From contig CAXKVR010000117.1 of NCBI GenBank assembly GCA_964058845.1, forward strand, positions 96,272 through 160,271: 64,000 nt of DNA, read 5' to 3'. This document shows positions 49,930 to 61,292 of this stretch, piece after piece; the first letter of the stretch is position 1, and every line of letters begins with the position of its first letter. The notes below the pieces were generated by a model, which worked only from the letters and a program-made list of their open reading frames with translations, was not told the origin of the DNA and did no database searches. The stretch comes from Carex sylvatica (taxonomy: Eukaryota > Streptophyta > Magnoliopsida > Poales > Cyperaceae). The position numbers were made by a program, and so were the translations under genes.

Positions 49930-50300
49930 TCAGTCAAAGACAACAACTTTTTAGAAACCACCTAATTAAATATCAGAACAGAGACTACTACAACTTGAAG
50001 ACAGAGACTACTAAAACTTGAGGAGGCTTCACAAGGCTCTAAAAGCCTCGTCATTGCTTGTGGGGCCCATACTGGATTACCTCAGCTGCAAAGAGAAATC
50101 AGGTCGAGGCAAACGCTTCAAGTGCATGGCACGAGTAAACTGGTCCAGCAAAGGAGAGGTTGAAGCCGTCTTGCACAGGAGAGGTGGAAGGTGCAGGGGT
50201 AGAAAGTATTGTGTCGCCATGGCAAAAAAATAGAGTGGAAAAAAAAAAAAAAGTTCGAAAAAGAAATGAAATGGAAGGATGGACGAGTATATATAGTTAT
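49930..50300 (-). pseudogene. Internally deleted copy of the PNRC-like gene
   Basis: The minus strand opens ATGGCGACA at 50220 like the gene at 54.9 kb. It then lacks most of the middle and resumes at FAGPVYSCHALEAF (a different frame), followed by a frame-broken copy of the GPSDDEASRALRSLLK tail near 50040. Similarity extends through the 3' flank (cagtcaaagacaacaacttt) and into the promoter (tggacgagtatatata against ggaaggggtatatata), so it is a DNA-level duplication, not a retrocopy. It lies inside a FatA pseudogene intron. Confidence 0.85.
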
Positions 50301-50956
50301 TATTTTTATTATTTCTGAAAAGTTTTTATTATTTTTTACATAGGTATTTCTGGATCGTTTAAAAACAGTAATTTTGTATCTATTTAAATTAATAAAAAAA
50401 TATCCAAAAATTATTAAATTTGATTTTAAATATATTTTAATATAAATATCATGTTAAATTGCTTGAATTAATAATTTATATTTTAAAAATAAAAATATAA
50501 AATGTAAAATATGATAAAATATAATGAGAATGAGATATTAGAACTTCTAATTTATATATAAATGTGTTCAAACCGTACTCTATATAAAAAAAAAAAATTA
50601 TGAGTGTTCAAACCGTACTCTATATAAAAAAAAAAAAATTATGAATGTAAAAAAAAGCTATGTCGGTGACATGATCAAACATATGACGGCCTTTACTTCT
50701 AAATTCTGTTTATAGCATCTCCTTCATTTGAGGCGTGCCATTATATATATATATATATATATATAGATATATACAGAGAGAGTTGGACTATGATGTATTG
50801 CAGTATATATGCACTCTTAATCTCTTATACAATAAATTATAAATCGTTAGTTTTGATTTTTAAAAAGTCCGATTCAAACTGCTCAATTTAATAACCATAT
50901 CAAATATGCTTGGAAACCAAATTTTACATATTTAAAAAAAAAATTGCTATTTTTTA
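50285..50956. mobile_element. Two half copies of family A MITEs
   Basis: 50285-50520 carries the centre and right arm; 50797-50956 carries the left arm next to (TA)n (gttggactatgatgtattgc). The second abuts and truncates the FatA exon at 50957. Confidence 0.55.
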
Positions 50957-51724
50957 GAATTTTATCATATAATCAAATCTTGCAGCAAGTCTTCCATCTG
51001 GTTCCCACCAATGTTCTATTTCCACCACATCACCCCTAATATAAAAATTTAAATAATAATATATTAATTGTGAAAATAATAATTAGAAGATGAATTTTGT
51101 TTCATTGGTATTATATTTTATTTCTCAATTAAGGGAACATCTGGCATTTATTAATACTTATGCTTGATCTCTGTGATATGAAGTTTTTAAATTGAAAATA
51201 TTTATACATATTTTTATTTTATTATCAAACTATTAATATATAAAACAGTAAGTAACAATAGATAAACAAGGATGCATTCTATGTAATTATTCCTTTCATA
51301 CATATTTTATCTAAATTATTAATATCTAAAACACTTAATTATTATTCATATTTATGCTTGATCTCTATCATATGAAGTATTCATATCTGAATTTTTAAAT
51401 TGAAAATATTCAAACCAACCATGCTTGTAAATACCTATGCAAAGAAATATTGTTAACTAACCGTGCTTGTTGTAAATATTGACAACTAATTAACAAATAT
51501 GGATTATAATTAACAAATATAGATTAGAAGGAGATTACAATAACCAAATATAACCCGAGTATTCAATCCTAGTTTGATTTAAAAAAAACTAGAATCTCAT
51601 AGCAAGTCAATTACAAAAAAAATTCACAGCAAATCCGTACCTATCTAGAATCTCATAGCAAGTACATATCCTGAAAATTGAACAGATAACAAAGGAAAAC
51701 AAAAAAGATAAAACCAGTATGATT

Positions 51725-51890
51725 CCACCCTTCCCTTCTACCTAGCTTTGCCAACCGGTCAGCAGTATCATTGAATGACCATGAATTATATTGGCACTTG
51801 TAGGTAGCATTGATTTTGATGTTCTTCTAGATATCATAGACAGCTTCAAAAGCTCTTCAATCAATATGTAATGGTGGTTGTAATCCCATA
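51725..51890 (-). pseudogene. RNase H-domain fragment (non-LTR retrotransposon type)
   Basis: On the minus strand CQYNSWSFNDTADRLAKLGR matches the end of the RNase H domain common in plant LINE-derived proteins (pattern ...ADxLAKLG). Upstream frames carry stops. Only about 50 codons remain. Confidence 0.5.
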
Positions 51891-52363
51891 CCTAAAGTAC
51901 ACCACAAAGAATCAAAATTGTATCAAATATGCACCTATATAATTGTACCTATGGATTGATTCTGGCTCTTCCAAGGGTATACCTAGATTGACTTCCACTG
52001 ATACTATCTGCAAATTATATATACATGAGAAATCCTTTTTCAACCAAAAATAAGCAAAATCAAAGTACACAATTTAGAACTACTAGTCGAGTGAAAAAAA
52101 AGCTGGATCTGTGTCCCTCTTTCCCCCTAAAACTCCAACTATACACAATTACACAGACAAATTCAACCCTCTGGTACCGGGTATTATTTGAAGTTTAGAG
52201 ATGCACTACAGCTTAATGACGGCTAGAGTACGATTTAACATACTATGGAATCCCAATTTCCCCTCAAATTTCAGTATTCTGTTTGCTGCCAACCATAGCA
52301 ACTCATGAAAACTTTTGAAAAAAAGTACTGGTACACTGTTATACCCAAGTAAGAAAAAATTAC

Positions 52364-52751
52364 CAGGAATAGCGTCAATAGCAGAGAGCTCTGGGCGGCC
52401 ATGGCCATGAGGTTGATGAAAATCTTAACCCTAATTATACACAAAAGACCCCACAAAAGCTAAAATTTAACAGAAAAGCTGGGTGAAATCCCATACCTAA
52501 AGAGTGATGCACAGCTCTAGACAAATTTTCAGATTTTAACTAGCTCTCAGGATTGGGTTTGATGAGTTCATTACTATAATTAATTCAAGAGTGATGGCTC
52601 AGCGAAATTTGTTAAACATGCCTGATCTGGGAGAGATACCTTGGGGGCAGCGAGAGAGGTCCTCGAGAGCGGCTTTGGCGACCTCAACGCGGGAAGTGGC
52701 AGTGCGGATCTTGGTTAGGCTGTCCTGCAAAAGATTCACCTCGAGATCCAT
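52364..52751 (-). CDS. Small unrecognised gene, 5' exons
   Basis: The ATG at 52751 opens MDLEVNLLQDSLTKIRTATS then RVEVAKAALEDLSRCPQ, a helical coding-like stretch ending at a GT donor (exon 52640-52751). A candidate second exon in phase, 52364-52423, reads DFHQPHGHGRPELSAIDAIP, but its acceptor (TTAAG) is weak. The reading frame also stays open through the next donor to a stop near 52206. GC content is clearly above the surroundings and the 5' side looks like a leader. I do not recognise the family. The gene may be 3'-truncated by the retroelement debris at 51.7-51.9 kb. Confidence 0.45.
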
Positions 52752-53059
52752 TTTCTCCTTGATCGATGCTCATATTCATCATCTCCGATAACCTAATCGA
52801 GACGTCGCCTGCTTCCGCCGCTGATTGGAGGAGGAGATGGAGAGAATGATTTTACCTAATCATATAGTCAGAGGCAGAGGAAGAACTTCAGTCTGATCAG
52901 TCAGGAGGCGAGAGTGATTGTGTAAGTTCGTAGATAATCTGGGGGTGGAGACTGGTTAGTTAAAAGTAGTCAGCAACCGGATTTGAGACGGGGGACGTTT
53001 AGGGTACTGATATGCGGGGGACAAAATCATTGCTCTAGATATTAATATATCATATTGCC

Positions 53060-54390
53060 CACTATATATATAAAAAAAAATATTCAATAAACTTGTACAC
53101 AACCAATGATAGGGACTGTTTTGTTTTTCGTTTCTCTTTAAAGCAAAAGCATGAAGAACAAAAAAAAAAAAGGTGCCCCAAAAGATTCCTCAACCTAATG
53201 TCAATTATAGACCACAAATTAAAAGTCCCTTTTTTGGTGAACAAAATATTTTCTATGATCAAATTAAATACTGGTAAACAAAATCATTTTCCCTTAATTT
53301 TAAATCAAATCAATTGTTGTTCAACATGTCCTAACCAAGAATACAACAAACTACAAATACTGGTAAGTGTGTTAAACATTCTGGTAAATGTTACTGGTAC
53401 AGGCTCAGTATACTGGTACAGCATCAAGATTAGCTCAGAACCATGCAATTTACCCAATTATATAGAATGAAAAAAAAAATCCAATTATATTGAATGAAAA
53501 CAAAATCCCTACTAAAATTATTCAGTGGTGCATATATATGTATAAACTTCACCAGCAAACTAATCAAATTTAAGATGAACTGATCCTTCAATCAAATTTC
53601 AATTAGTGGAGCAACTGTGCAAGGGAAAGAAACAATCCTTCCAAAATAAATTGTGAATTAAATGTGCAAACGTTAAAAATTAAGAAATTAAAGAACAGTC
53701 AATTAATAGACTCACAAATTCATTTTATTCATCTAAACTTGAATTGAACAGCTTACACCTACAGATACAGATACAGATACAACTACTTTACCAATAAGTG
53801 ATTACCAGTAAAGTGGTTACCAGTAAATTGATTACCAGTAAAACCCAATTTCTACAGCAACAGTACAACAACACTTTACCAGTAAAGTGATCTGTCACTC
53901 CAAATTAGAAGACCAACAACCAGTAAACTAACCTAACCAAATTACAAAACTAAATCATATTCCTAGTTAACCACAAACCTTTCTATAGCAACATTAGAAC
54001 AAACTACCCTTACCAGTAAAGTAACTACTCTGAAATCGAAATTGAAAAGCCACCCAGTAAACTAATCAAGCAAATTACAAACTAATTCAATCCCAATTAA
54101 CAACAAACCCAACCAACCCAACTATCTAATTTCTAAAACTTGTAGGATGAATAAGAAAAAAGTCACCACTTTGCATCTACAAAAGAAAGAAGCCGCGACT
54201 TCTGCTACCTGCCTCCTCTAACTATTGATCCAATTAGCCCGCAATTCAACCCCTTTTTCCTCCTTTGAAAAAATACTCAGAGGAATTCAGAGCGAATTGA
54301 AGTCTCTTTTACAACAACACAGTCAAAGGCAGCAACTTTTTCTCTGGAGATCATACAAAGCAAACACCCAGGGTACCACAGAAACTTTTA
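53060..54390. other. 3' region of the PNRC-like gene with ttaccagtaaagtg repeats
   Basis: Between 53780 and 54060 the word attaccagtaaagtg occurs at least four times in diverged tandem form; actggta words continue to 53345. No further gene seen. Confidence 0.55.
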
Positions 54391-54939
54391 CTACAACTTC
54401 AGTAAACTACGCAAGGCTCTAGAAGCCTCGTCATCACTGGGGCCAACACTGGAAGACCTGAGCAGTAACGATAAACCTGGTTGAGGCAAACAACTTGCTT
54501 CAGGGGCACGGCACGCATAAACCGGCCCAGCAAATGTCACCTCCTTGTACAATCCAACCCGGTTCGGTTCAGATCCGTGTCTGGACCGATCCAATTGGGT
54601 TTTCTTCTGTGGCAGCGGCAACGTATCTTTGCTCTTAACAGGAGAAACCTTGTCAGATCCATTCTGACCCGATTTGAAAGCTTCCCCCCGTTTCAAAAGT
54701 CTGAAGCCGTTTTTCAAAGGAGAGGTTGATAGAGGGGTAGGAGGAGGAGACTTGGAAGGCGAGCTGGATTTCCTTGACTTAGGGTTTGGTCGAGCGTGTT
54801 TGGGGTTAGGTGAAGGGGTGGTTTGGTATTGGTTCGATCGAACCGGTCGAGATCGTCTCCGATTCGGTGGAGTAAGCGGCTCATAAAAAGTGTGTGGTGG
54901 TCTGAGACAGTCTTGTGGTCTCAGGATTTCTGTCGCCAT
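54391..54939 (-). CDS. PNRC-motif protein (plant MATEILRPQDCL family), 182 aa
   Basis: A single open frame from the ATG at 54939. The N-terminus MATEILRPQDCL is the hallmark of a plant family I recognise. The middle (about residues 18-110) is Pro/Ser/Arg/Lys-rich and likely disordered. FAGPVYACRAPEASCLPQPG (about 136-155) fits the proline-rich nuclear receptor coactivator (PNRC) motif, which in animals binds the decapping factor Dcp1. The C-terminus ASRALRSLLKL is also family-typical. The plant role is not established; an mRNA-decay link is inference. A TATA box sits about 85 bp upstream. A broken duplicate is at 50 kb. Confidence 0.85.
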   Translation of the reverse strand: MATEILRPQDCLRPPHTFYEPLTPPNRRRSRPVRSNQYQTTPSPNPKHARPNPKSRKSSSPSKSPPPTPLSTSPLKNGFRLLKRGEAFKSGQNGSDKVSPVKSKDTLPLPQKKTQLDRSRHGSEPNRVGLYKEVTFAGPVYACRAPEASCLPQPGLSLLLRSSSVGPSDDEASRALRSLLKL

Positions 54940-55023
54940 AGCGAAAAGAGAGAGAGAGAGGAAGAGAGAAAAAGGAAACCTAGAAAATGAAAATGAAATG
55001 AATTGTGAATTAGATGGAAGGGG

Positions 55024-55031
55024 TATATATA
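55024..55031 (-). promoter_or_regulatory. TATA box of the PNRC-like gene
   Basis: TATATATA (ggtatatatagg in context) lies 85-92 bp upstream of the start codon; the same element is preserved in the 50 kb pseudogene copy. Confidence 0.7.
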
Positions 55032-56800
55032 GGTGGGAAAGGTTTATTTAGACAGAGTCGGTTCACGGTTCGGTTTTGTTGTAATTGCGGATATACCCGA
55101 TTTGAAGTTGCCTAATTTGTATTGGTAACCCGTTTAGGCGGTTTCAAAAGCAGTAAGCAGTTATCTTTTTAGTATTTGTTGTTAATTGGAAGATACCATT
55201 TTTGCTCAACTATTATCAACATTTTATTTTATTTTTAGATAAAAGCTACTAATTTTGAAGGTTATATTTACAAGAAGAACTAATTAGGGGTAAATATTCA
55301 TCAAACTCAAATTTGAGTTTGATAGATGTCTTTGTTGTTCGATTCACTTTAAGATTTGTCCACGCTAAAGCCAACTCGAATAGATATTAAAACAATACTC
55401 ATGAATTTTAAAGAGGATCAGATGGTGCAAAAACTCATCGGACTCGAATATAAGTATAATAGGCATCAGACGTAACCTGTTTCCGAACTAGTTATGATCA
55501 TGAAATGCCTCCAATTTTATTGTTTTAATAATAAGATATTTTGTTTTATTTTATTTTATTTCTAGATAAAGAAGGTCAAATTTACAAGTACAACTAATTA
55601 GGAATAGAGATTTTAACAGAATAATATTGGCTTTATGCAACACAAAAACTATATAAAACTTTGTTTTGATTTTATTATTTGTGTGCAACATGAAGTCAAA
55701 ACTGCTCTGTTAGGATGTTGAAAATGTTTTCAATTTTATTTGTTTTAATAACATGTTTTATCCAATTCTTTTTTTGCATTGTATATTATTTTTTACAAAT
55801 TTCTAATACAACTATATTAAATAACATTTTAATTAGTTGGGTGATTTTAGACTTTTAGTAACAAAAAAGATTTATTTAAACCAAAAATAATACTAATATT
55901 TAAACAGTGCCTTCCTTATATTGAATATTTCCAAAAAAAAAAAGAGATAAAGTTTATAGGTCTAATAAAATATAGTTTCTTATTCCAAAATTGAATAATT
56001 AAATATAAACAGAAGATAAATATCCTAGTCATTATCCAACAATTTAAAATTGATTGTTGACTAATAAGAATTATAAAATATTAATAACTGAGAAAATTGG
56101 GAAACCGAAATTGGATTCGGAGTCTAAACGGGTTCAGTCCTTGCCCGCATCCGATAAAAGATTTAACACGAGAGCGACGTTTTATAATAAAATAATTTAA
56201 ATATTCCCTCGCTTTGAACTAAAAGTTATCTTTAATTATATACTATGAACCACTCGCGCACGCAATTATTGACGGGTTCAGACAAGAAAAGAAGCCTCAT
56301 AGTTTCTTGATATATCGAAAATGCCACGGAGTGGTCCCCAGCGCACATGGGCGGTTTGGCAGGTGGGACACCATTAATGAAAAGAAGCAACCTTGAATGG
56401 CAATCTTTGTAATATTTGGGAACACTAAGGGTGTTTAATAAATAGGAAGAAACCTGGAATACGTGAAGGCGTGTCTTCTTGGACCAATAAACGAGTCGTC
56501 GCCTCCTACTTTGTAATTATATAATTTGTAGTGTTTCATGTAACGAGTGAATATCACATTTAATTTGACTCACTACACAGATATTATATCTAGCAACGGA
56601 ATCCGAATGGTCGGCTTGGGCCTAACTATTTAGGCTTGGTTGGTTGGTTGGTTCCCTAGGAGCCACGATGTTTGTAGACTTGGTGTACTGAGAACCTCAG
56701 ACGAATGATCCGTTGCATTCTGTTGGTTCAATGTAGACCGGGTGTGTGCAGTTTGTTTTATGAGAGGTCGGTTAGGTTACCGACTTAAAGCAACTTGCCC
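55032..56800. other. Intergenic stretch with one small MITE
   Basis: 55602-55716 is a copy of the ctctgttaa MITE family. The remainder, including GC-richer patches at 56100-56180, 56300-56380 and 56600-56760, shows no gene I can support. Confidence 0.45.
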
Positions 56801-56805
56801 CTCAA

Positions 56806-56932
56806 GGGGGGTAAATATTTTGACAGAGTAGTTTTTACTTAATGCAGCTCATAGATTATAGAATCAACACCGCATTTCATACAGTTCCTACGCTGCATGA
56901 AGCTAAAATTTCTCTGTTAAAATATTTACGCC
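56806..56932. mobile_element. Small MITE (GTAAATATTTTGACAGAG family)
   Basis: Ends ggtaaatattttgacagagt and ctctgttaaaatatttacgcc pair around a core with gcagctcat and its near complement. Same family as 40.9, 41.3 and 55.6 kb. Confidence 0.75.
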
Positions 56933-58282
56933 TAAAGTTGGTGCCAGCTAAGGTTTATCTACTTTGTAGGTAGAATTAATTGAAAGATTAAAAAATTACA
57001 ACAAAAAAAAGAGATTAAAATTGAATTTTTCAAACTTCCTAAAATTATTCTATGCTATTGCTATATGAATATGACTAAATTAAATATTAATTAAACCTGG
57101 TCGTAATATTAATTAATACTAATTGAATAATTAAACCGAATTTAAGTAGAGAGAGTGGGGAGCGTCTATTATTCTGTTTTTTGGTCATATCCATTTCTGT
57201 TTTTTGGTCATAGCAATTTTGTTAAGAAAAACCATATTTATCCTCAATAAAAATGACCAAAGTATCAATGTTAATTACATGGTTACATTTTATATACTTA
57301 GTGTGGTTATTGTATTATATTTTTAGTTCATCTGAAAAATAATGATTTTGTATCTGTCTAAAAAGATAGTTATTTTTTTTCAAAAAAATATAGAAATTGC
57401 TCATTACAAAACTACTTTGAAAACATTGTATTTTTTCTTCGAAAAAAAGATTGAATATTACCAATAGTACAGTTCTATCAGATGCAGGTTTCTAAAATAG
57501 TGCGACTATTTGTTTTTCAGATCTTAAAATACATCATGGTCACATATTTATTCAAGAGTAGCTGAAACCGCACAATCAATCAGCTGTTCTTGGTGTAATT
57601 GTGATACCGATTTATTTTTCGAAGAAAATATAATCATTCCCTTTTCTACTTTTTTTTAATTTCTAAAATAAAAAAAATCTGGGGTGAACGTCTATTATTG
57701 TGTTTTTTTATAATATATTTTTATGGAATACAAGCAACTTTGTTTTAGACATTTGGATGAGCATTAACTCAAAAATAGCACTAATCCGGAGCACCTAAAT
57801 GACAAAATATTACTATCAAAATAAATAGCACTAATTCTATTTCTTGTTTGAACACACCACATAAAGTATTCTCTCTCTTAAGTCGGTGGATATTCCGCTA
57901 TTTTAATATTTTGTTGGATTAGCTTTATCAGAACTACTACAGTGCAAAATAATCGATCAATTTACAAAAAAAAATTATAATAATTGAAATTTCTATGGAT
58001 GCACACAAACGACAATATATTACTACCAAAATAAATACTTGTAAATTATAGTTTTTGTGGAGCTTGAGGTAATATAAAATGAATTATTTTAGGAAATAAT
58101 ATTTAAAATAGATGAAAATAAATACTTCTATTTCGAAGAAATTGTGGTCAACCGTCAACGTGTTTCTTTTTGGAAAGCATTTTGGGAGAAGAAGTCAAAA
58201 ACGGTGTTTTTGTTCATCCACTTGGCGCGTTTGGGTCATGATGATTTAATTTGACAGTGACAAAGGAAAATATTCTGAACAT

Positions 58283-60613
58283 GAATTCTAGATTTTTTTT
58301 AATAAAAATAAAATTCATTTTAATTATTTCAATGAAATAAGCACGCTTTGTGTGAAATTTCAAAAACTAACATTCACCAATCCTACGGACCGGTGTTACA
58401 AGAAAAACACAATCCACACAGTTCTTAGAGACCGGTGGAGTCAATTTTGCACTAGCCACAACATACTGCACAAAAGACCACACCAAATACCTGCACCGAT
58501 CATGTGGATCGGTGGAGCTTGAAAAATGCCTCCACTGGTCCTGTGGATCGGTGTAGGTTTAGGGTTTACCAGCCAGCCAGCCGCACCATTCTTCTTCTCT
58601 CTTCTTCTCTTCCCAACCTCCATTCTTCTTTCTTCTATTTTTCATTATTTCGTTTTTTTTTATCAAATTCAATAGAGGAGTTGCCATATGAACAGATTGT
58701 CACCACCATTGTACTCAGCATCGTCTTTTGATTATTATTGTGAGATTTTTTTTTACTCATATGTTTATATTTAGTGTTGTAAAATTAAAAAAAAATACTT
58801 GGAGTTAATTTAGTGTTTGATTTTTGTTCAGAAAAATATCACTACTATTGATTAATGTGTATTATGGTGGTAACCTCCAAAGCACTTCAACAGGTGTTGG
58901 TTATGACATAGGGGCCGCATTCACCTTTATTGTATCTGATTCTACCAGTTTTGCTATTATTAGACGGCAAATTTACGTTGGACTTAAATTACTTCCAAGT
59001 CGAGTCAAATTGATAATCAGGGTATGTATGAACACAGCACAATCCGGATCGTATCATTTCTCACTATTTTAGATAGAAAATGAGAAAACGTGGGATGTCA
59101 TTAAACAAACTGCATCTCAAGTGACTAGATTTAAGGTTATATAATTTGTAGCTGAGGTGTAACAGGGTACAAACCAAATCAGTTATGATCCATGTCTAGA
59201 TAGTTTGCCTGAAGGTAGTAACACACCATCGGTTCAGACCGACTTTAATCTTGACTCGGGCAATGTACTTGTACCCACCTACAAATCTCCGGTTCAGGCC
59301 GGTGATGACCCTTGTGAGCAATCAGATCAAGACACAGAATCTGATACAAGTTCTTTTGATGATGACGATTTGGCTGAAGCATGAGACGCAGATATAGACG
59401 AATATGAGGCTGAAATGAACGATCGAGAAATATTGAAGGATTGGCACAAGTCGATCCCATTACTCAATCGATGACATAGGCATCCATGTTCATCATTCCA
59501 TGATGAATTGTCAATGCCATACAAGAATCGTGCATTTTTTGCAAACCCCCTTAGGTTAGATGAAAAAATTGTTGAAGGTCAAATGTTTGAATTCAAAGCC
59601 AAACTAAAATCAGAACTTGTTGATTTTCACCTACCCAAAAACACATAGTTAGTCGTGCTAAACAGCAGCACAACTAAGTATAGAGTTAAATGTAAATCTT
59701 CTAAATTATAATGAAAATTGTATGCAAAGGTAGTACCAACAGGTGCATGGATAATTTCCACCAACCCGTTTATTCACACATATTTTGGAAGTGTTGAAAG
59801 GTTGGATAGTCATCAAATGACTGCCAGAGTAATTGCTGATATTATTAAACCGACTTTAAAAGATGATCTGGAGTTAAGCATTAAAGGGGTCAAGCATCTA
59901 GTTAAAATTAAATTTGGGACAGTAGTGCCCTCGTATAACAAGTTGTGGAGAGGTAGGGAACTTGCAATTGCCGACTTGTTTGGAAGCTGGGAGAAGTCTT
60001 ACAAGGTGCTGCCATCGTTTTTGGGTGCCATCAAAGCATCTAATTCAGGTACATAGTACCTACTAGAACATGAACCATCAACCAAGTTTAATATAAATAT
60101 TTTCAACCGGGTTGCATGGGCATTTGGGCAATGAATTGAAGCATGGCCTCATCTTCGATCCGTTATCAGTGTTGATGCCGGGTTCTTATCCGGAAGATAC
60201 AAGGGTAAACTTTTTATGGCTTGCGCTTATGATACAGAGCAACAACTCTTGCCACTAGCATTTGCAATTTGTGAAAAGGAGTCTATAGAAAATTGGAGTT
60301 GGTTTATGAATTGGTTGCGTATCAATGTTGTCGGGCCAGAAAAAATATGTGTTGTCTCGGACCAGCACCTTGGTATACGAGGGGTGTTTGAGGCTCCTAA
60401 TTTGGGACTCCATCCACACTTGAATCTGAAAACATAACCGACCCGAATAAATCCATACAAAAACCTCGGGTGTACTGTGCAACTATCGGTGTAGGTTGTG
60501 TTTTTCTTGCTCCACTGATCAGTGGAGGCTAGTTTTCTAAATCCCACACAAAGCGTGCTTGTTCAATTGAAATAATTAAAATGAATTCTATTTAAAAAAC
60601 AAAATCTGAATTC
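58283..60613 (+). mobile_element. Mutator-like element (MuDR type) with long terminal inverted repeats
   Basis: About 110-140 bp at the left end (ttcattttaattatttcaat, aagcacgctttgtgtg, agaaaaacacaa) is repeated inverted at 60480-60613. Sub-terminal ggatcggtggag-like words recur at about 58430, 58505 and 58548. The inside encodes a broken MULE transposase on the plus strand. The outer borders are approximate and no target duplication was confirmed. Confidence 0.85.
58830..60440 (+). pseudogene. MuDR-type transposase, decayed
   Basis: Order on the plus strand: an N-terminal domain (LLINVYYGGNLQ near 58850); an acidic linker (SDTSSFDDDD near 59345); MFEFKAKLKSELVDFHLP (59583); the MuDR region MTARVIADIIKPTLKDD with LWRGRELAIADLFGSWEKSY (59817-60000); then the transposase core RYKGKLFMACAYDTEQQLLP, LAFAICEKESIENWSWFMNW and ICVVSDQHLGIRG. 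Stops interrupt it (near 59381, 59649, 60057, 60134), and the first catalytic Asp region reads SVDAGFL instead of the usual IDGTHL. The C-terminal zinc knuckle is absent. Confidence 0.9.
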
Positions 60614-61089
60614 TATCACTATTTTTAGTATTAGAAAATAATTAATTATTATATTTTTTGGTGTAGCGTAAAATTTATGGTTGTAAAATTATATCTCGCT
60701 TCATAAAAAAAAATACCTCTTATAATCAGCTTGTATTTTTATATTATTTTATAAAAAAAAAATATATTATTTAAAATAATTATAAAATTATATCTCGCTC
60801 CATAAAATTTGACTTTGCCTCAATATCAAACAAATAGATATGTAACAATTTGCATTAGTTAATTATAGAACTTTTATATGTTATAATAATTTAACTTGCA
60901 AAATGAAAGAAATGATTATAAAAATTATGTGAAATAATACAATATAGTAGACTTTTATCAAAGGTTGGCTGAATATTGGTTAAAAAATTAACCTAGTTTG
61001 AGATTCGGAATAATATTGGTTAAAAAATTAACCTAGTTTTGTTTCAAAATTTATAGCCCACCTCTCCTCAAAATGTTCAAAATTAATTA
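60614..61089. other. AT-rich gene-free stretch
   Basis: Only short direct repeats (ggttaaaaaattaacctagttt at 60975 and 61015). No gene. Confidence 0.5.
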
Positions 61090-61097
61090 ACTTTATT

Positions 61098-61292
61098 TAG
61101 TGTTGTAAACAACGGTATGGGATCGTCGGACAGACAGGGTACCGTCAAGCAATTAATCGGAAATAATCGGGAATAATCAGTCATAATCCGAAGTAATCGA
61201 TCAATTAGTCAGAAAAATTCATAACGGTTTGGTCACCGCTAACGACTAATCGACCGATTAATCAGCCTAAACGGATGTTTTTTACAACACTG
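61098..61292. mobile_element. hAT-type MITE, 195 bp
   Basis: Ends TAGTGTTGTAAACAACGG and TTTTTTACAACACTG; perfect 8-bp duplications ACTTTATT at 61090-61097 and 61293-61300. The interior is ccgattaatcgg-rich and self-complementary. Confidence 0.92.

Larger units (their letters stand above)
42910..51035 (-). pseudogene. FATA: Plastid acyl-ACP thioesterase FatA pseudogene, 5' exons missing
   Basis: Minus-strand exons: about 50957-51035 (GDVVEIEHWWEPDGRLAARF), 48088-48179 (QRRACYKISGEVREEFLAL), 45007-45095 (EENNRSLKKIPQLKGPADYS), 43758-43826 (PRRADMDMNSHVNNVTYYSW) and 42910-43128 (THELQAITIEFRNECQYND to the stop). Order, splice borders and phases match FatA, which releases oleate from ACP in plastids. 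The last two junctions are in perfect phase, and the first listed exon supplies the final base of a split Trp codon as FatA requires. Defects: extra base in the 45.0 kb exon (4 nt where one Pro codon belongs), TAA at 43105-43107, no exon for the TGEVTGRATSKWVMMN region, no N-terminal exons. The catalytic N/H region NQHVNNV reads NSHVNNV. Introns are swollen by mobile elements. Confidence 0.9.

Noticed and set aside
50018..50233. 71-codon plus-strand frame
   Set aside because: Antisense shadow of the truncated PNRC-like pseudogene.
54481..54886. Plus-strand frames over the PNRC-like gene
   Set aside because: Shadows of the minus-strand coding sequence.
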